Shown: positions 11,558 through 24,177 of the stretch, piece after piece
Numbering within the stretch: the first letter of the stretch is position 1
How the letters are laid out: each line of letters begins with the position of its first letter
Source: Trichoplax sp. H2
Lineage: Eukaryota > Placozoa > Uniplacotomia > Trichoplacea
Assembly: GCA_003344405.1 (NCBI GenBank)
Contig: NOWV01000149.1
Location: 62,001 to 126,000 of the forward strand
Direction of reading: 5' to 3'
Length of the DNA stretch: 64,000 bases
The notes under the pieces: model-generated
What the model was told of the DNA's origin: nothing
The model's database searches: none
The model's input: the letters and a program-made list of their open reading frames with translations, nothing else
Made by a program: the position numbers and the translations under genes

Positions 11558-12775
11558 CAGTACAGTGTACAGTACTGTACGTACAGTACAGTATTGTACA
11601 GTACAGTATGATGGTAACGATGGCAAAGTAGTGTACAGTACGGTACAATGTACAGTACGGTACAATGTACAGTACTGTACAGTACATCAAATACGATCTG
11701 CTCTACCGTACACGGTACAGTACAGTACTTCAGTGTCTTGTACTGTACACTGTACAGGGTGTACAGTACTGTACAGTACAATACAGTATAGTACTGTAAA
11801 CTGTAAGATACAGTACATGTACTGTACTGTACAGTATACTGTACACACGACGGTGGGCGTCAAAATACAGTACAGTACAGTACAGAACAGTAAAGTAGAC
11901 TCAGTACATACTGTACAGTACTGTACATACTGTACTGTATGATGGTAACGATGTTAAGGTACAAACAGTACAGTACAGTACTGTACACTGTACAGTACAG
12001 TACATCAAATACGATCTGCTCTACCGTACACTGTACTGTACAGCACAGTACTATAAACTGTAAGATACAGTACATGTACTGTATACACACGACGGTGGGC
12101 GTCAAAATACGGTACAAAACAGTACAGTAGACTCAGTACATACAGTAGTGTANNNNNNNNNNNNNNNNNNNNGCATCAAGTTTGTTCTCTAGTCAACATT
12201 GCAATGATACCAGTACAGTGTACAGTACTGTACGTACAGTATTGTACAGTACAGTATGATGGTAACGATGGCAAAGTACTGTAGTGTACAGTACGGTACA
12301 ATGTACAGTACTGTACAGTGTACAGTACATCAAATACGATCTGCTCTACCGTACACGGTACAGTACTGTACTGTAAACTGTAAGATACAGTACATGTACT
12401 GTATACACACGACGGTGGGCGTCAAAATACAGTACAGTACAGTACAGAACAGTAAAGTAGACTCAGTACATACTGTACAGTAGTGTACATACTGTATGAT
12501 GGTAACGATGTTAAGGTACAAACAGTACAGTACATCAAATACGATCTGCTCTACCGTACACTGTACTGTACAGCACAGTACTATAAACTGTAAGATACAG
12601 TACATGTACTGTATACACACGACGGTGGGCGTCAAAATACGGTACAAAACAGTACAGTAGACTCAGTACATACAGTAGTGTACTGTATGATGGTAACGAT
12701 GGTAAGGTACAAACAGTACTGTATACTGTACAGTACAAACGACGGTGGGCATCAAAATACTGTACGGTACAGTTG
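11558..12775. repeat. GTAC-rich satellite with higher-order structure
   Basis: Dense, near-palindromic runs of TACTGTACAGTAC type. Unique-looking anchors recur within it: GACGGTGGGCGTCAAAATAC near 11848, 12090, 12412 and 12626 (and a variant near 12741), CATCAAATACGATCTGCTCT near 11686, 12003, 12328 and 12534, and ATGATGGTAACGATG near 11608, 11939, 12256, 12497 and 12687. The array is therefore a higher-order repeat, not a simple one. Because every unit is close to its own reverse complement, the DNA could form cruciforms and the RNA long hairpins. Confidence 0.93.
12153..12172. other. Assembly gap (20 N)
   Basis: Twenty undetermined bases inside the satellite. Sequence just after the gap (GCATCAAGTTTGTTCTCTAG at 12173) repeats sequence at 11520, so the join may hide a collapsed or duplicated segment. 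Confidence 0.98.
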
Positions 12776-13170
12776 ACTAAGCGCATAGTGTGATATGTAC
12801 TGTAGCCATCAGAAAGGGTACTTGTACCCGATGTAGCTTCCCATACGTGAGTCCAGTCTCAGTCAAAGCGAGACACGTCTTCCGTCATCATGGCAACCGC
12901 CATCCAATCTTTCTGACTACTCGACTTCCACGACTATCGTCGCAAACCAATAGTTGGCTGCAAGCCGTTATTTTCGAAACGAGAAATCAAGGTGGCGAGT
13001 AAAGTAGTCGAAGCTTGACCAGTCTCAAAATAATCGTTTCATATTCTTGGTGTACACTTGCACGATCAGTCTACAACTTTCCTCCAGTCTTAGTGATTAG
13101 TTGTTGTTGAATTATTCCCTTATTTGGACGATATTACTATCATCGAATAACAAGCATCATTCAATGTGCA
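12776..13170. other. Region between the GTAC satellite and the RGG-protein gene
   Basis: No recognised gene. Presumptive upstream region of the plus-strand gene that may start at 13171. Confidence 0.4.
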
Positions 13171-15557
13171 ATGGAAGGTAAGTTACATACCTGTCCATGG
13201 ATTACTGGTATGACTTGAATGAACAAGGGCACCAGTGCCATCCATCAAGAGCTGTATTTTAAACCGATCATATACTTTACTAGACGTAGAATGGTAATCC
13301 TTCCCATCGAACACAAGATAGTATGGCTAAAATACAATACATCCCATTCTATCATGACCATGCCTACTAGACAGTACAGTATAGTGTATCCCAAACAGTT
13401 TGGAGAGAGACGCATACAGTAGTTTTAAAGTAGGGATAGCTTAGCGTGGTTGTCGGCAATCAATGACAGGCTACGCATTCAAGCTGCAGCAGTAAATCAT
13501 TTCACTAGCTTTGTCCAAAACGACATGATTGTTCAGGATGACTTTTTTCACTTTTGTACAGCAGTAAAATGGACGCTCGAGATGTTATGGACTGTTGACA
13601 TTAAATTAGATTAGTTAATACAAGTCGTGTTAAGCGCAACTACGAGCATGGACAATTCATTTTATTGGATGCCCTTCGGCACTATCTGTTATAGTAATAA
13701 CCCATTAGCTACCATAGTAAATCATGGTATACTTGCTTTGATTCTGTAAAAGTTAGTCTGCCATGAAAGGATTATGGGTTAATAAAAGTAGCCATCATAA
13801 TACGATCGTACCCTACTTCACGCGATCGGCAGTACCAGCGATATTAGATGCAGTAACACCTTATTTAAAATTCATCATGGTTTGTCGACTTGATCACCCT
13901 TCTGCTCTAGTGTGTATTTTAACTGAACGCTAATATGTCAATGAATGAAGATTGTTCCAATGAATACGTCGATGATTGTTGCAACAGCGATTTATTTAAT
14001 TAGAGACGAATTATTAGTATAAAGATAGTAAGTTATGATCGAACATGATCGTCAAGTCAAATGCTATGACGAAAGTGAAAATACAGCTGATACTATAATT
14101 GGAGTACTTGCCTACTACAGGTTGACATTTGTATAAATTATCGTAGTAAAATGTTCAGATCGAAAGGTCTGTCATTTTCTTTACAATCTTACTTTGATTA
14201 AACCAATGATCGTTCATAGGACGTTAATTAATGTTGTTAAGGTTCTAATTATGATGGTCGAGGTCGTGGTAGAAGTAGAGGCGGACGCAAGGGTCGAGGT
14301 CTGAATAGAGGTAACGGTAGAATAGCCGCTAACCGTAGTAATGATGGAAGAAATGAGGATACTGACACATCCAGAGGTGAGAATCGTTTTGTCAATAATA
14401 CAGATAGACCAAGTAGGGGTGCTTCAAGAGGTGGCAGACGTGGAAGAAGAGGTGGACCAGCGGTAAGTAATATATATATACCTTTCAAGCTAAGCAAGTG
14501 TAGCGTAATTGTTAGAGTGTCTTATTATCATGTGGATACATTGTAAACAGGCATATCTATAGAACATTGTATAACATGGACAAATTTTCAACTGTGAATG
14601 ACATCAAAATAATCGCTTTAGTTAACACTTCAACTCCATATCAAATAGATGCACAACAGTGTTTTCAATGAATACTAACTGATATCATTATTTGCTACTA
14701 TGAATACATATTAGTATTACTCACAGCCGCAATACTATGATGATGAATTCCAAGATCAAGTGGAATACGATGACTTTGATGATAGACGATTAAATAATCC
14801 CCGCAATAGAAATCGGCAAAATAGAGATGCCCATATAAGCAAGGCAAGACAGGCAAATTTAGCAAAAAAAAGGAATTTTTATAAAGTAAAGTCACTAAAA
14901 TAGAGAGTATCGCACAAAAGTTGATGAAGAGGCTGTACTTCTCTAAAGAAAATAGTTTCACGTAACTTTCAACCATTGTAGTTACTTCAGGCCCAGTAGC
15001 CAGGTAATAACAGTCTTATCTGCTTTTCATTTATCTGTCATTGATGAAATTACAGAATCGAAATGAAGAACGAGAAAGCTCTGGTAATAGGTAAGCCATT
15101 AAATTATGTCTTGATAGTATGGCTCAACTTTAGGTAAGTTTTGGTGTATCTATAATTTCGCAGATATAACAACCCTGACGGGCAAATGTTAACTATCACC
15201 ATTCCAAATCCTGACGCAATCATGAACACCAAATTCAGGTAATTTTATTTAATGAATAAATAAGGTCGACATTATAAAATGATAACAATATGTGTGCAAT
15301 TCATTGTTTAATCTATATGAAGAACTAGTGGTCGCAGTTCTGAATCAAAATCAAGAAGTAGAACCTTTCCTCCACGTTTTCGGGATAAACAACCTATACA
15401 AGACAGTCAACAAGTTATATTCGTTGCTCAAGATAATGCGAGAAGCAGATCACGCGGAAGAAGTCGACGTAAATATCGAGGTAGAGGCCGAGGAAAACCG
15501 CAAGAAGAACAGAATTTTCGTTCAGAAGATCAGGTTCGATACACAAGAATTGCGTGA
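13171..15557 (+). CDS. RGG/RS-rich RNA-binding-type protein, possibly an mRNA-export adaptor (FYTTD1/UIF-like)
   Basis: Solid exons: 14242-14462, 14727-14885, 15056-15090, 15164-15238 and 15329-15557, GT-AG bounded, ending TGA. A possible first exon is only seven coding bases (ATG GAA G, 13171-13177) before a perfect GTAAGT donor; its phase fits exon 2, giving 241 residues in all. This start is inference. The product opens with an RGG-rich region (GRGRGRSRGGRKGRG; RGGRRGRRGG), then an acidic patch (YYDDEFQDQVEYDDFDD), a basic helix-like segment (ARQANLAKKRNFYK), the block GQMLTITIPNPDAI and an RS/RG tail. That block resembles LTVSIDNP of the UAP56-interacting factor FYTTD1, but no UAP56-binding motif was found, so the family is uncertain. 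A role in nuclear RNA binding is likely from composition. AATAAA overlaps the stop codon (15557-15562). Confidence 0.72.
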
Positions 15558-16787
15558 ATAAATTCATTACAACCGTAAAAATTTACTCTTATCAGTATTG
15601 CTTTTGACTTTCCCTCTCAGTCCTACAACGCAACAGAAAGAGAGGTGGCATTCATCCCTAGCGGCCGATCTGTTAAAATGTATTAGAAATAGCCGAGATT
15701 CTTCACGAGGATCATGAATCAGGATAACAAAGTTTATTTCCCAATTTTTTCAGTGTAGATACTTGCTTTAGGCAATTAATATCATATTATATGTAGAGTC
15801 TAATTAATTCATTGTTGTAAATGAGCAAAATTTATGATAGATTTAGAAAGTTTAGTAGCTCATCATTTATTCATCTACTCGTATTGGGTGCGTTATTTTA
15901 TCATGCCTGGCAACTGCCAATCCATTAAGAATCAATGCCATTGAAATTACACCAAAACGGTACTATCAATACGAATATGAACTAAATCAGTTATCCCTTG
16001 CTCATATTTTATTGTGTATTCAATGGATGTTCGTAATGGTAGTATCTTATTGCAGTCGCATTGTTAATAACATTATTTTCAGCAGGTTTTTAATTAATAG
16101 CAATATAAGACTGCTTTCTTTCAATTGTAGAATATTGTATGAGTTTCAATAGTATATAAAAATAATCATCACCTGTAAAAGTTTAAAATTAATGTATATT
16201 ATTTTTAATATTATCATCATTTTCATTATCATTCAATGATTTTATGAATTTTGATGTTCAAGCTGCGGGTTGATTAACTTCGGCTGCAATTACGAAGCGT
16301 CGAATAAAATTGTGTATCAGACATGAAAATCAAACTTGTGTCTTATTATAAAAGTGAGAGAATAAATGGCATACGATAATTATACTCTCAACTGGTAGGA
16401 CAGTTACAAATTCTGATTGCTGACTGATGTGGGAATATTTATGCACCATCAATCAAACCTAATGTTCACGAGGTGTTAAGAAGCCTATCCGAAATAAGAC
16501 CCCATGGCGTTGCTTTATTTCGTTCACGTTCTATCTTCGTGATACGGCATATTAATTTCATTTTTATATCTTACGTGGCCATATTCTCACGCCTTCTCTC
16601 CAATTTAATTATCCCTAAATTAGCAAATAGCAATTTAACATAAAATAATTTATTTAGGTATGTACTCAGTACCGATAAAACCGAGTCTGTTTTCCAAACG
16701 CAGTTTATTAATCAAAATGTTATAATTAAAATTATTCATGGCATAATATTTTAAAGTCAGAGTAATCAATTTATTCACAAACTACAG
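15558..16787. other. Convergent intergenic region
   Basis: Lies between the 3' ends of the RGG protein (+) and the SLC49-like gene (-). AT-rich, no gene seen. An AATAAA in the minus sense lies at about 16769-16774, close after the transporter stop. A possible alternative last exon for the transporter near 16296 (minus; splice-like TTGCAG followed by eight codons and a stop) is weak. Confidence 0.5.
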
Positions 16788-19700
16788 CTACTTACAGGTT
16801 AAAATCATGCCTAAAGCCAATAAACCAATTAAGACACAATTTGCGATTAAAGTATGGGATGGACGATTAAGAATTCTGTCCATGATACTTATTAATGATA
16901 TTCCAAAGATCTGATAAAACAAAAATTATACTCTGAGGTAACAAGTTTATCTACCGTTTGCAACGAAGGAATCAACGATGAGCTAATCATCAGGATTGCC
17001 CTCCTTATTGCAAGCGCCAAACATTAAATGAAAACTCAGTATTGTAACTATCTCGTAGACACAGCTGTAGTCTAACCTCTTTTCAAAGTATTACTTAAGA
17101 ACTATTGCATTAAAAACCGTCAGGCGTAACAGTAATGCAATGAATAGAGTTTTAGTCTCTAAGATTCGAAATCTACTCAGTCAAAATTTGAAAACGACTC
17201 TACTGTGATTTTATGTTGAACTAGCAATAAATAATAAATCTATTTATATCTAGTAAATCTAACCTGAGCAGAACAATTTAACAAACCAGATGATAGCCCT
17301 TCAGAAATAGGATACGTCATTTCAGCCGCAAACTCAAATCCAACGGGCAATATGGCCGTTGCAAAGAATCTATCCGAAAAAAGTAAAGATTGCTTACGTA
17401 CAAAGAATTCTTCGCTATGTCCAGCAATGAACTACTGTATAAATTACTCAAAATGAAGAATTACCCAAAAGCACCACAAATAAAATAAAGTACTTCAAGT
17501 TGTTTAAAATAAACTCCTAGGGTGAACGCTACAGCGGCGATGACGGAGAAAATGTAGAACGTGACCGTAGTCCCTCTATAGAGAATCACATACCATCATT
17601 TGAACTCAATCATAGACGTATATGGTAACGAATCAAGAAGTGTAAATACTAACTTGAATCGCCTAGTCCAATCAAGCCAAAATCCAACCAGAAAGGCTCC
17701 AACTAGACCACTAATAATAAGAATAAAGCCCATAATACCCACAGCCACTTCTTGATTCTATTTCAGTCAGTGAAATTTATCAAAACGTCTAGTTTGGCGT
17801 ATACCTGAGCCTAATCTCCTGCCAAGATTATATTTTTATTCATTAAATACAAGAGCATGCAATTACCGGTATTTCCGGTAAGATAATTTCGCCTAGAAGT
17901 GTCGAAATTGCGTAGTAGCTTCCAGTAATTATTCCTAAATATTTGCAAAATAGATTCGTAAATACTGTAGGCTCAATTTTATTGAATAGATTTACTTTTC
18001 ATGATCCTGTACTATACTATCCGCTACGATATGATTATTACAAATGTAATCTAGAGAAGACAATCAACTTGCTGGCAACGTATTCTTCGAATCAAATGGA
18101 TCACATACCATAAGATATTAACAGAAGCATAAAATTTCGATTCATTATTAGCATTTTTATGTCTCTCGTAAAGGGATGTCTAGGTGTAACGATGATGTGA
18201 TTTTGATTCCCTGATATACTCTCTTGATCATCATCACGCGCTAACTGTAAGTCTAAGAAATAAAACGAAATTTAAATAAGTTACATATTAAATACCTGAT
18301 AGCAATCGTATATAGTACTCTATTCAAAATGTGAAAAGATTACTAGCCTTTATGGCTATTAATACAGTCAAGAATGCAGAATCAAACAAATTATGACTAC
18401 TTAAAATAAAGCAAACTACCCCCTGCGTTACCTAATACTGACGGAATGTTCTCGTTATCATTATATTGCGCAGTTCCTGTTAATGAAAAGTATAATTTCG
18501 TGGAATTAATACAGTTATAACCAGTGGACATTAAAGCGAGTTCAAGATCGTCTCTTAGAAACGGTATTATTAATCAACTATTAATGACAAATTTGGGTTC
18601 ACCATAACGGACGTTAAGGTCCTTGCTGATATTATTATTCAATTTTTCCGTTCGTGGCTCTTGAGGAAATACTATATATTCATGATTAGATCATTAAACA
18701 GTGCAAGCAATTTAAATTTCAATAAAAAAAATCACATAAAGTGCGTGGTGGCACCAAAATACCTATGAAAATTAAAATGATGATGATCATGCATGAGCAT
18801 GCTTGAGCTAATAGTAAATTCGATAAGTTATGGCTGAATACAGCTCGATTAATAACCACTGGGACCGATATAGGAGAAAGAATAAAGCCGATAGCTGATC
18901 CGACCTGTGGAATAATTCTGTTTAGCAAACGTATTAACGCACTAATAGAAATAGTTTGAGTTTTCGACAGATATCAATAATTTTTACTTAAAGCTCACCT
19001 GATTAGCAAACACAGCTATTGCTGTTGCTGCTGATCGCTGATTCATAGGAAACCAAATAGCTGCCAACCTAAGAATATTATAATAAATGTAAAAATTGAT
19101 TCTCTATTATGAATAGTCTAGCCGAAGAAAAATGATATTCATACGTAAATACCAAGCTTTTTAACCTCCTATACTAAAATGACATCTGAAAAAAATTGTA
19201 TCATTTTTATGCCAGAAATCAAATATTAAATTTTCTCACGAACAGCTTGGAACATGTCAGAAATAGAAAGCCTACTTTGCTGGAATTCCTAATGTGAAGG
19301 ATTGAGCCAATGAAGAAACTATCTGGCCTAGCATCAGCAACCAAAACGTATCAGGATGACTTCCTGAGTATCGTAACCATGCACCAATAGCATTTAGGAG
19401 TCCTCCATATGTAACAGCCGCTTTTAAACCATCCGTTTCCAGCAACCAGGTGGAAGGTAAAATAAATAGAATGTAAGTAGCCATGTATATTTGAGATAAC
19501 CAGTTAATCGCCGTGGAAGTAACATTATAATAGCCTATCAAAGGCATCAATGAGTCAATCTGACCAATAACGCAATTGAGTGAGATCATATTGTGAATAC
19601 ACAGATCAATTTTAGAAATATGTGAATGAGGTATGGGTTCAGTTTTTATTAAAGAGAGACTAGTGGTGGTGGCTATTCCTCCTAGCAATGGAAAGCTCGT

Positions 19701-20677
19701 CAGTGTTGTAGTCATATACAGCAGTCTATAGGTGGGTGTCGGAGAGAATAAAGCTACCAGCAAGCTGATAGTAAATAACTTTCTAGCTGTAGTTTTAATT
19801 TCCTAGTTACAAATTGCACAGTAAAGTATTAAAGCCTATTCTATCGACAAATATCGTTGCAGGCAGTAGTTTGAATTTCTTAACCAAGTACTAAAGCCTA
19901 TTCTATGAGCAGATACAGTATACTTGCAACAACATAGCAATGTAGCAATGGTTTTAATCCCCTTGTTCTAAATTTCCCAACTGACTACTAAAAAGCCTAC
20001 TGTATGAATATTACGCGTATGAGCAGATACCCTAGCGACAATCAAGCAATCTAGTAATTTTAATTTTCGTTATTTTGAAGGAGTTTCCTAACAGTACTAA
20101 AGCTTATCCTATGGACAGATACCTTTACGACAATCAAAACAATTTAGCTGTATGTTTAATTTCCTAACAAAGTTCTAAAGCCTATTCTATGGACAGATAT
20201 CCAGCAATCACTGTACAGTATGCTCTATACTGTAGACTAGAAGGTGGAAAAAAATGCTGAGATTTCCTTACTTAGTATTTAGGTTAATGACTTCGGGGAC
20301 AGTGAATTAGCATTGCTAAGCTGTTGTACCTTACTCGCTAAATTTTGCCAATTGAACTGCAGTTCTGTCATTGTGTGTTCAAACATGGCAATAATAAAAT
20401 ATAATGCAATAAATAGCAAAACGATGATGTAATGCAAACCTTCCAATTGCACAGCGATTGGCGCAAACGTTATCCATTGCATTCCATTGCTACCAGTTAA
20501 TAACGAAAAAGCAAAGAGAGCCATAAAACGCTTACGTCGATTATCTTTACTAGTAAGAGAGTCATTTGTAGATTGGCACTCTTGTTTGCTATTGCCAGCG
20601 ATGATTATGGGAACTGTGTCGGCGTTTTCATCGCTTTCATGAGTTACAACATGTTGTCGATTTTCCATAGGGATCAT
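16788..20677 (-). CDS. Major facilitator transporter, SLC49 family (SLC49A3/MFSD7-like), 11 exons
   Basis: Exons: 20677-20440, 19534-19276, 19068-18999, 18904-18763, 18671-18603, 18252-18109, 17934-17867, 17757-17654, 17575-17465, 17369-17264, 16910-16788; phases join and the total is 1434 nt (477 residues). After a polar N-terminal tail of about 55 residues come the transmembrane segments of an MFS carrier. Family blocks include QWITFAPIA in TM1, [17 protein letters not shown] in TM2, the long [20 protein letters not shown] (MFSD7: SPAKLAALWFP) and [19 protein letters not shown] in TM10-11. SLC49 members move haem or related solutes; the substrate here is unknown. The last exon stops at TAG 16788, overlapping a good donor (GTAAGT), so a further short exon is possible. 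Intron 1 carries a tandem repeat (19800-20215). Confidence 0.9.
19800..20215. repeat. Degenerate tandem repeat in intron 1 of the SLC49-like gene
   Basis: About five imperfect copies, period roughly 70-85 bases, with the core CTAAAGCCTATTCTATGGAC followed by AGATA and, in several, ACGACAATCAA. Cores lie near 19829, 19891, 19991, 20097 and 20175. Confidence 0.8.
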
Positions 20678-23600
20678 TAATTAATTAGTTATGGATAGCA
20701 CTATAAGCATACAATCTATTTAGAGACTAGATTAGCCAAGTTGTCCTTGCTCTTGAAACCAAAAGATAGTCAGGGTATAATAACGTAAAACATGTACAGG
20801 ATATGTATTAATTTCCACCAACCTTCGCGTACATAAAAAATGATTCTGTTCACCAATGTCGATGAATTGTTACACTTCCTCACACTGTTCTTACAGTAGA
20901 ATCATGCCAAACTATGTCTAATACCGTAATATCTTGACCCTGACGAATAAAAATAATGACTTTGACAGGAGCTATTTGGTTGCAGCGAGTACAATCATCA
21001 ACATATAATTTATCAACCACTTGCAATGGATGAAATTTGGGTTAATTTTTTTCAATTTTGACCTAGTAAAATGATTCTTCTACTATAAAACTGTAACAAG
21101 CTGCAGTGAATGATATTTATATGCGAATGTAGCATGTTGATTTATTCGATATAGTTATATATCAATGTCCATCCAGCAAATGGGCAAGACAGCAATAAGC
21201 TTACGTTAATAAAATATTTCTTTCCACAATGAGTAATAGTGCCAGGATTGATAGACTACTGCCGCGATTGAAGGCCTAGTCTAACTTTGTAACTCGCTTT
21301 TCCAATTGGTTATACCGTTGATGTAATAATCAAGCGAACAAATTATTCCATACTGTCATTGGGCTTCACCAAGAAAGAATAACAAAGTACAGCGGTGGTG
21401 CTTTGCTTCCTTTTAGCTAATGTACTAGTGTACAAGTTCATTGCTCGTAAGTAAGTAACATGTCAGTATGAGGTAGAGTACAGTTAAATAACATGGACTG
21501 AATATTAATCGGTAGTGGCCATGACAGTGGACAGACATGACTAGACGACAGACATACGGTAAACGAAAGAGACGAGAAGTCAGTCAAGGTCTCATGGACT
21601 ACTAAAAGAGCGAAATCCTCCTCTAAGTTTTGTCTCTTTTACTAAACCCATCCGTTCAATGATGATAGTAATAAAGGCAGAAGTAAGAGAAAAGATTTTT
21701 GCCTCTATGCTAAACAGTATACGGTACAGTAGTTGCAAAAAACGTTCACAGACCGTTTCAAAGTCTCCATAACCCAGACCGTATTTTAGCACCATTGCTT
21801 TGCCTCTAAAATGTCAAGAATAATGGATGCTCATTTTTGTATCATGCAAATCAACTATGGAGAACAGATTGTAATAATGCTTTTCTACTTCATGCCAATG
21901 AATACAAATATGATCATGATGCAAAATCGACGCAATTGAGTCATAATCAATTTTGTTACTTACTGTAGTTAACGTCAGAATTCTTACTACAATTTATCAA
22001 ATACGACGCCAGACTACGCGCACTCTTTGGTTGAAATGGCTTATTGCATATGTGATCAGTAGGATATAATTAATTAGTTAACTTCATCACCGACAAGGCG
22101 ACAACATACAGTACTTGCGATCGAACCTTGAACAAGAGTAACGAGAAACCATACTCAAAAAAAAAAAAAATGAGGGACGAAAAGTGGTATTCAGTGCAAA
22201 AAAATAAGAGGGAGGCACATCATTTTTCCTGCCATTTCACTTTAATAGGTTACCATGAAACCATTTATCATACTGCACAAAATCAATCTAGCTGCTAATT
22301 AATATATAAACAATTTGAATGTCATCTGCAAGCAGCCATCGACTGGTCTGCAATAGAAAGTGATGATTTTTGGTCTTTGAAGGGGAAGTAAGAAATTGGT
22401 ATTTCTCACAATTTTAGCAAATATTTGAACCATAGGTGTGCCATTTCAACTGTACCGTATTGCGATGGACAAACAACGCTACAGTTAAAAATCAAAATAG
22501 GTTTCACGATAGTGATCTCTCTAAGTAGCATTATTAATTCAATTTTAGACCAGTACAGTACTTTTCAGTGACATTCTACTAATGGACTGTTTTCCATAAT
22601 TTGTGGCTGTGATATTCAGTAGAAAGATGTTCTCGTGTTAGAGGTAAGCGTAAACATTTGACATAATAAAATGCCGATGAATGAGTTCATAACTAAATAA
22701 CTACCGCTTGCTTCGCTGGGCATATAGAATTAATTGTTTAAAATGATTAATGCTGTTAATTTCAAAACTGGTATGATTAATTATTTAAATCCAATTTTAT
22801 GGTGTTGCGCATTCTCTGGTAAATCTTCTCTACACTTTAATCAAATGCAATAGGGGGTAAGTTGGTTGTAAAATTATAATAGTAATGTTAAGATCTATGA
22901 TATGAATTCAAAAAAAATTTCTTACGAAAGAATCACATATTTTTCATATAGTGCTAATATTACAGTTTACGTATTTATGCCTTGGGTCTATAAGTCAAAA
23001 ACATATTTTGATATTTAAGCATTATATTTGGAGAGTTGTAACTTGTCATATTACAATGAATAGATCAAATCAAGATGGATGTTTCTATATTATAAATTTT
23101 ACTTTTCAATATTTATTGAATCGACAATTCCAATGTATTTACAAGTGTTCATTATAATTTTAAATCATTTGTTATATGTGGCCATTCCAATCTATATATC
23201 CACCAAATTTACTGGAACGAACAGGGCGTAAGTTGATACTTAATAACAATAACTTATGATGATACGTATGTGTGCTACAGTATAAATTGAGCTAATTTAT
23301 CTATTAAAGTAGGTAAATTTAATATAGAATGATGATACTGGGTCAGTTTTATATTGTATCAACCATCATACTGAGATAGTTATGTACTAAAAAAGTCTTA
23401 TATTCGTAAAATATGGCAGCAGAAATTAGATAGCTGGTAAGATGCAGCTAATATTATAACAATAATAATAATCTAGACTGCCTTTATAATGAGAATATAT
23501 TTGTTTATTTTGTTCTTACATAATTGAAGCAATAGCAGAATTATAAATATTAACGTTAAAGACTATTAGCACATAAAATTTGCTATTTTAGATCAATTTT

Positions 23601-24034
23601 CAACTATTAATTATTTTCTTATTAAGCCTAAAAATGACGAAAATTAACATTCCTAATAATGTAGTAGAGCATTAGTATTCAATATTCTTCATTCCACCAT
23701 CAAAGTGAATTATTCTAAATTTTGTCTTGGCACGGCGACTACAATAACTCATTTTGATATGATTTGAAAAAAAGTATTGAAATATCGTTAGGTTTAAATA
23801 TTTAATGCCTTTAATTATAAATCTAATCCTATTTTCATTTTATCTTTTTCATTATGCTTCATATTAAAACAATTCATACCTTGGGTATTTGAAATTATAT
23901 AGAAGAAATCATTTCGTCCAAAATCGGTAGGTCCTCAATATAGCTATTAGAATTAGTATAAAAATGGAAGACTGCGCACCTGAAATCTATTTTTATAATG
24001 ATTGTATCTAATATATTCTTAATAAATTTCTTAG

Positions 24035-24177
24035 AAATAAAACAGCAACTTGATGGCTTTCAGTTGAATAACAAAACTAGTATTAATCGTAAAGAAGAAA
24101 CTGATCGACGGATGGAAGTACCGGTATCAACAACTGCCAACAAATTCCGTTCGCCTCAATTAATGTTAGCCTTGTAG
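24035..24177 (+). other. Exon-like open frame, function unknown
   Basis: A pyrimidine-rich stretch ending TTTCTTAG (to 24034) is followed by an open frame (IKQQLDGFQLNNKTSINRKE...) to TAG at 24175-24177, with a possible donor (CCG|GTATCA) at 24123. No partner exon or family identified. Confidence 0.25.

Noticed and set aside
11487-12786. Several open frames of 60-150 codons on both strands rich in Y, C, T, V and Q
   Set aside because: They are translations of the GTAC satellite, which lacks stops in some frames; no gene content.
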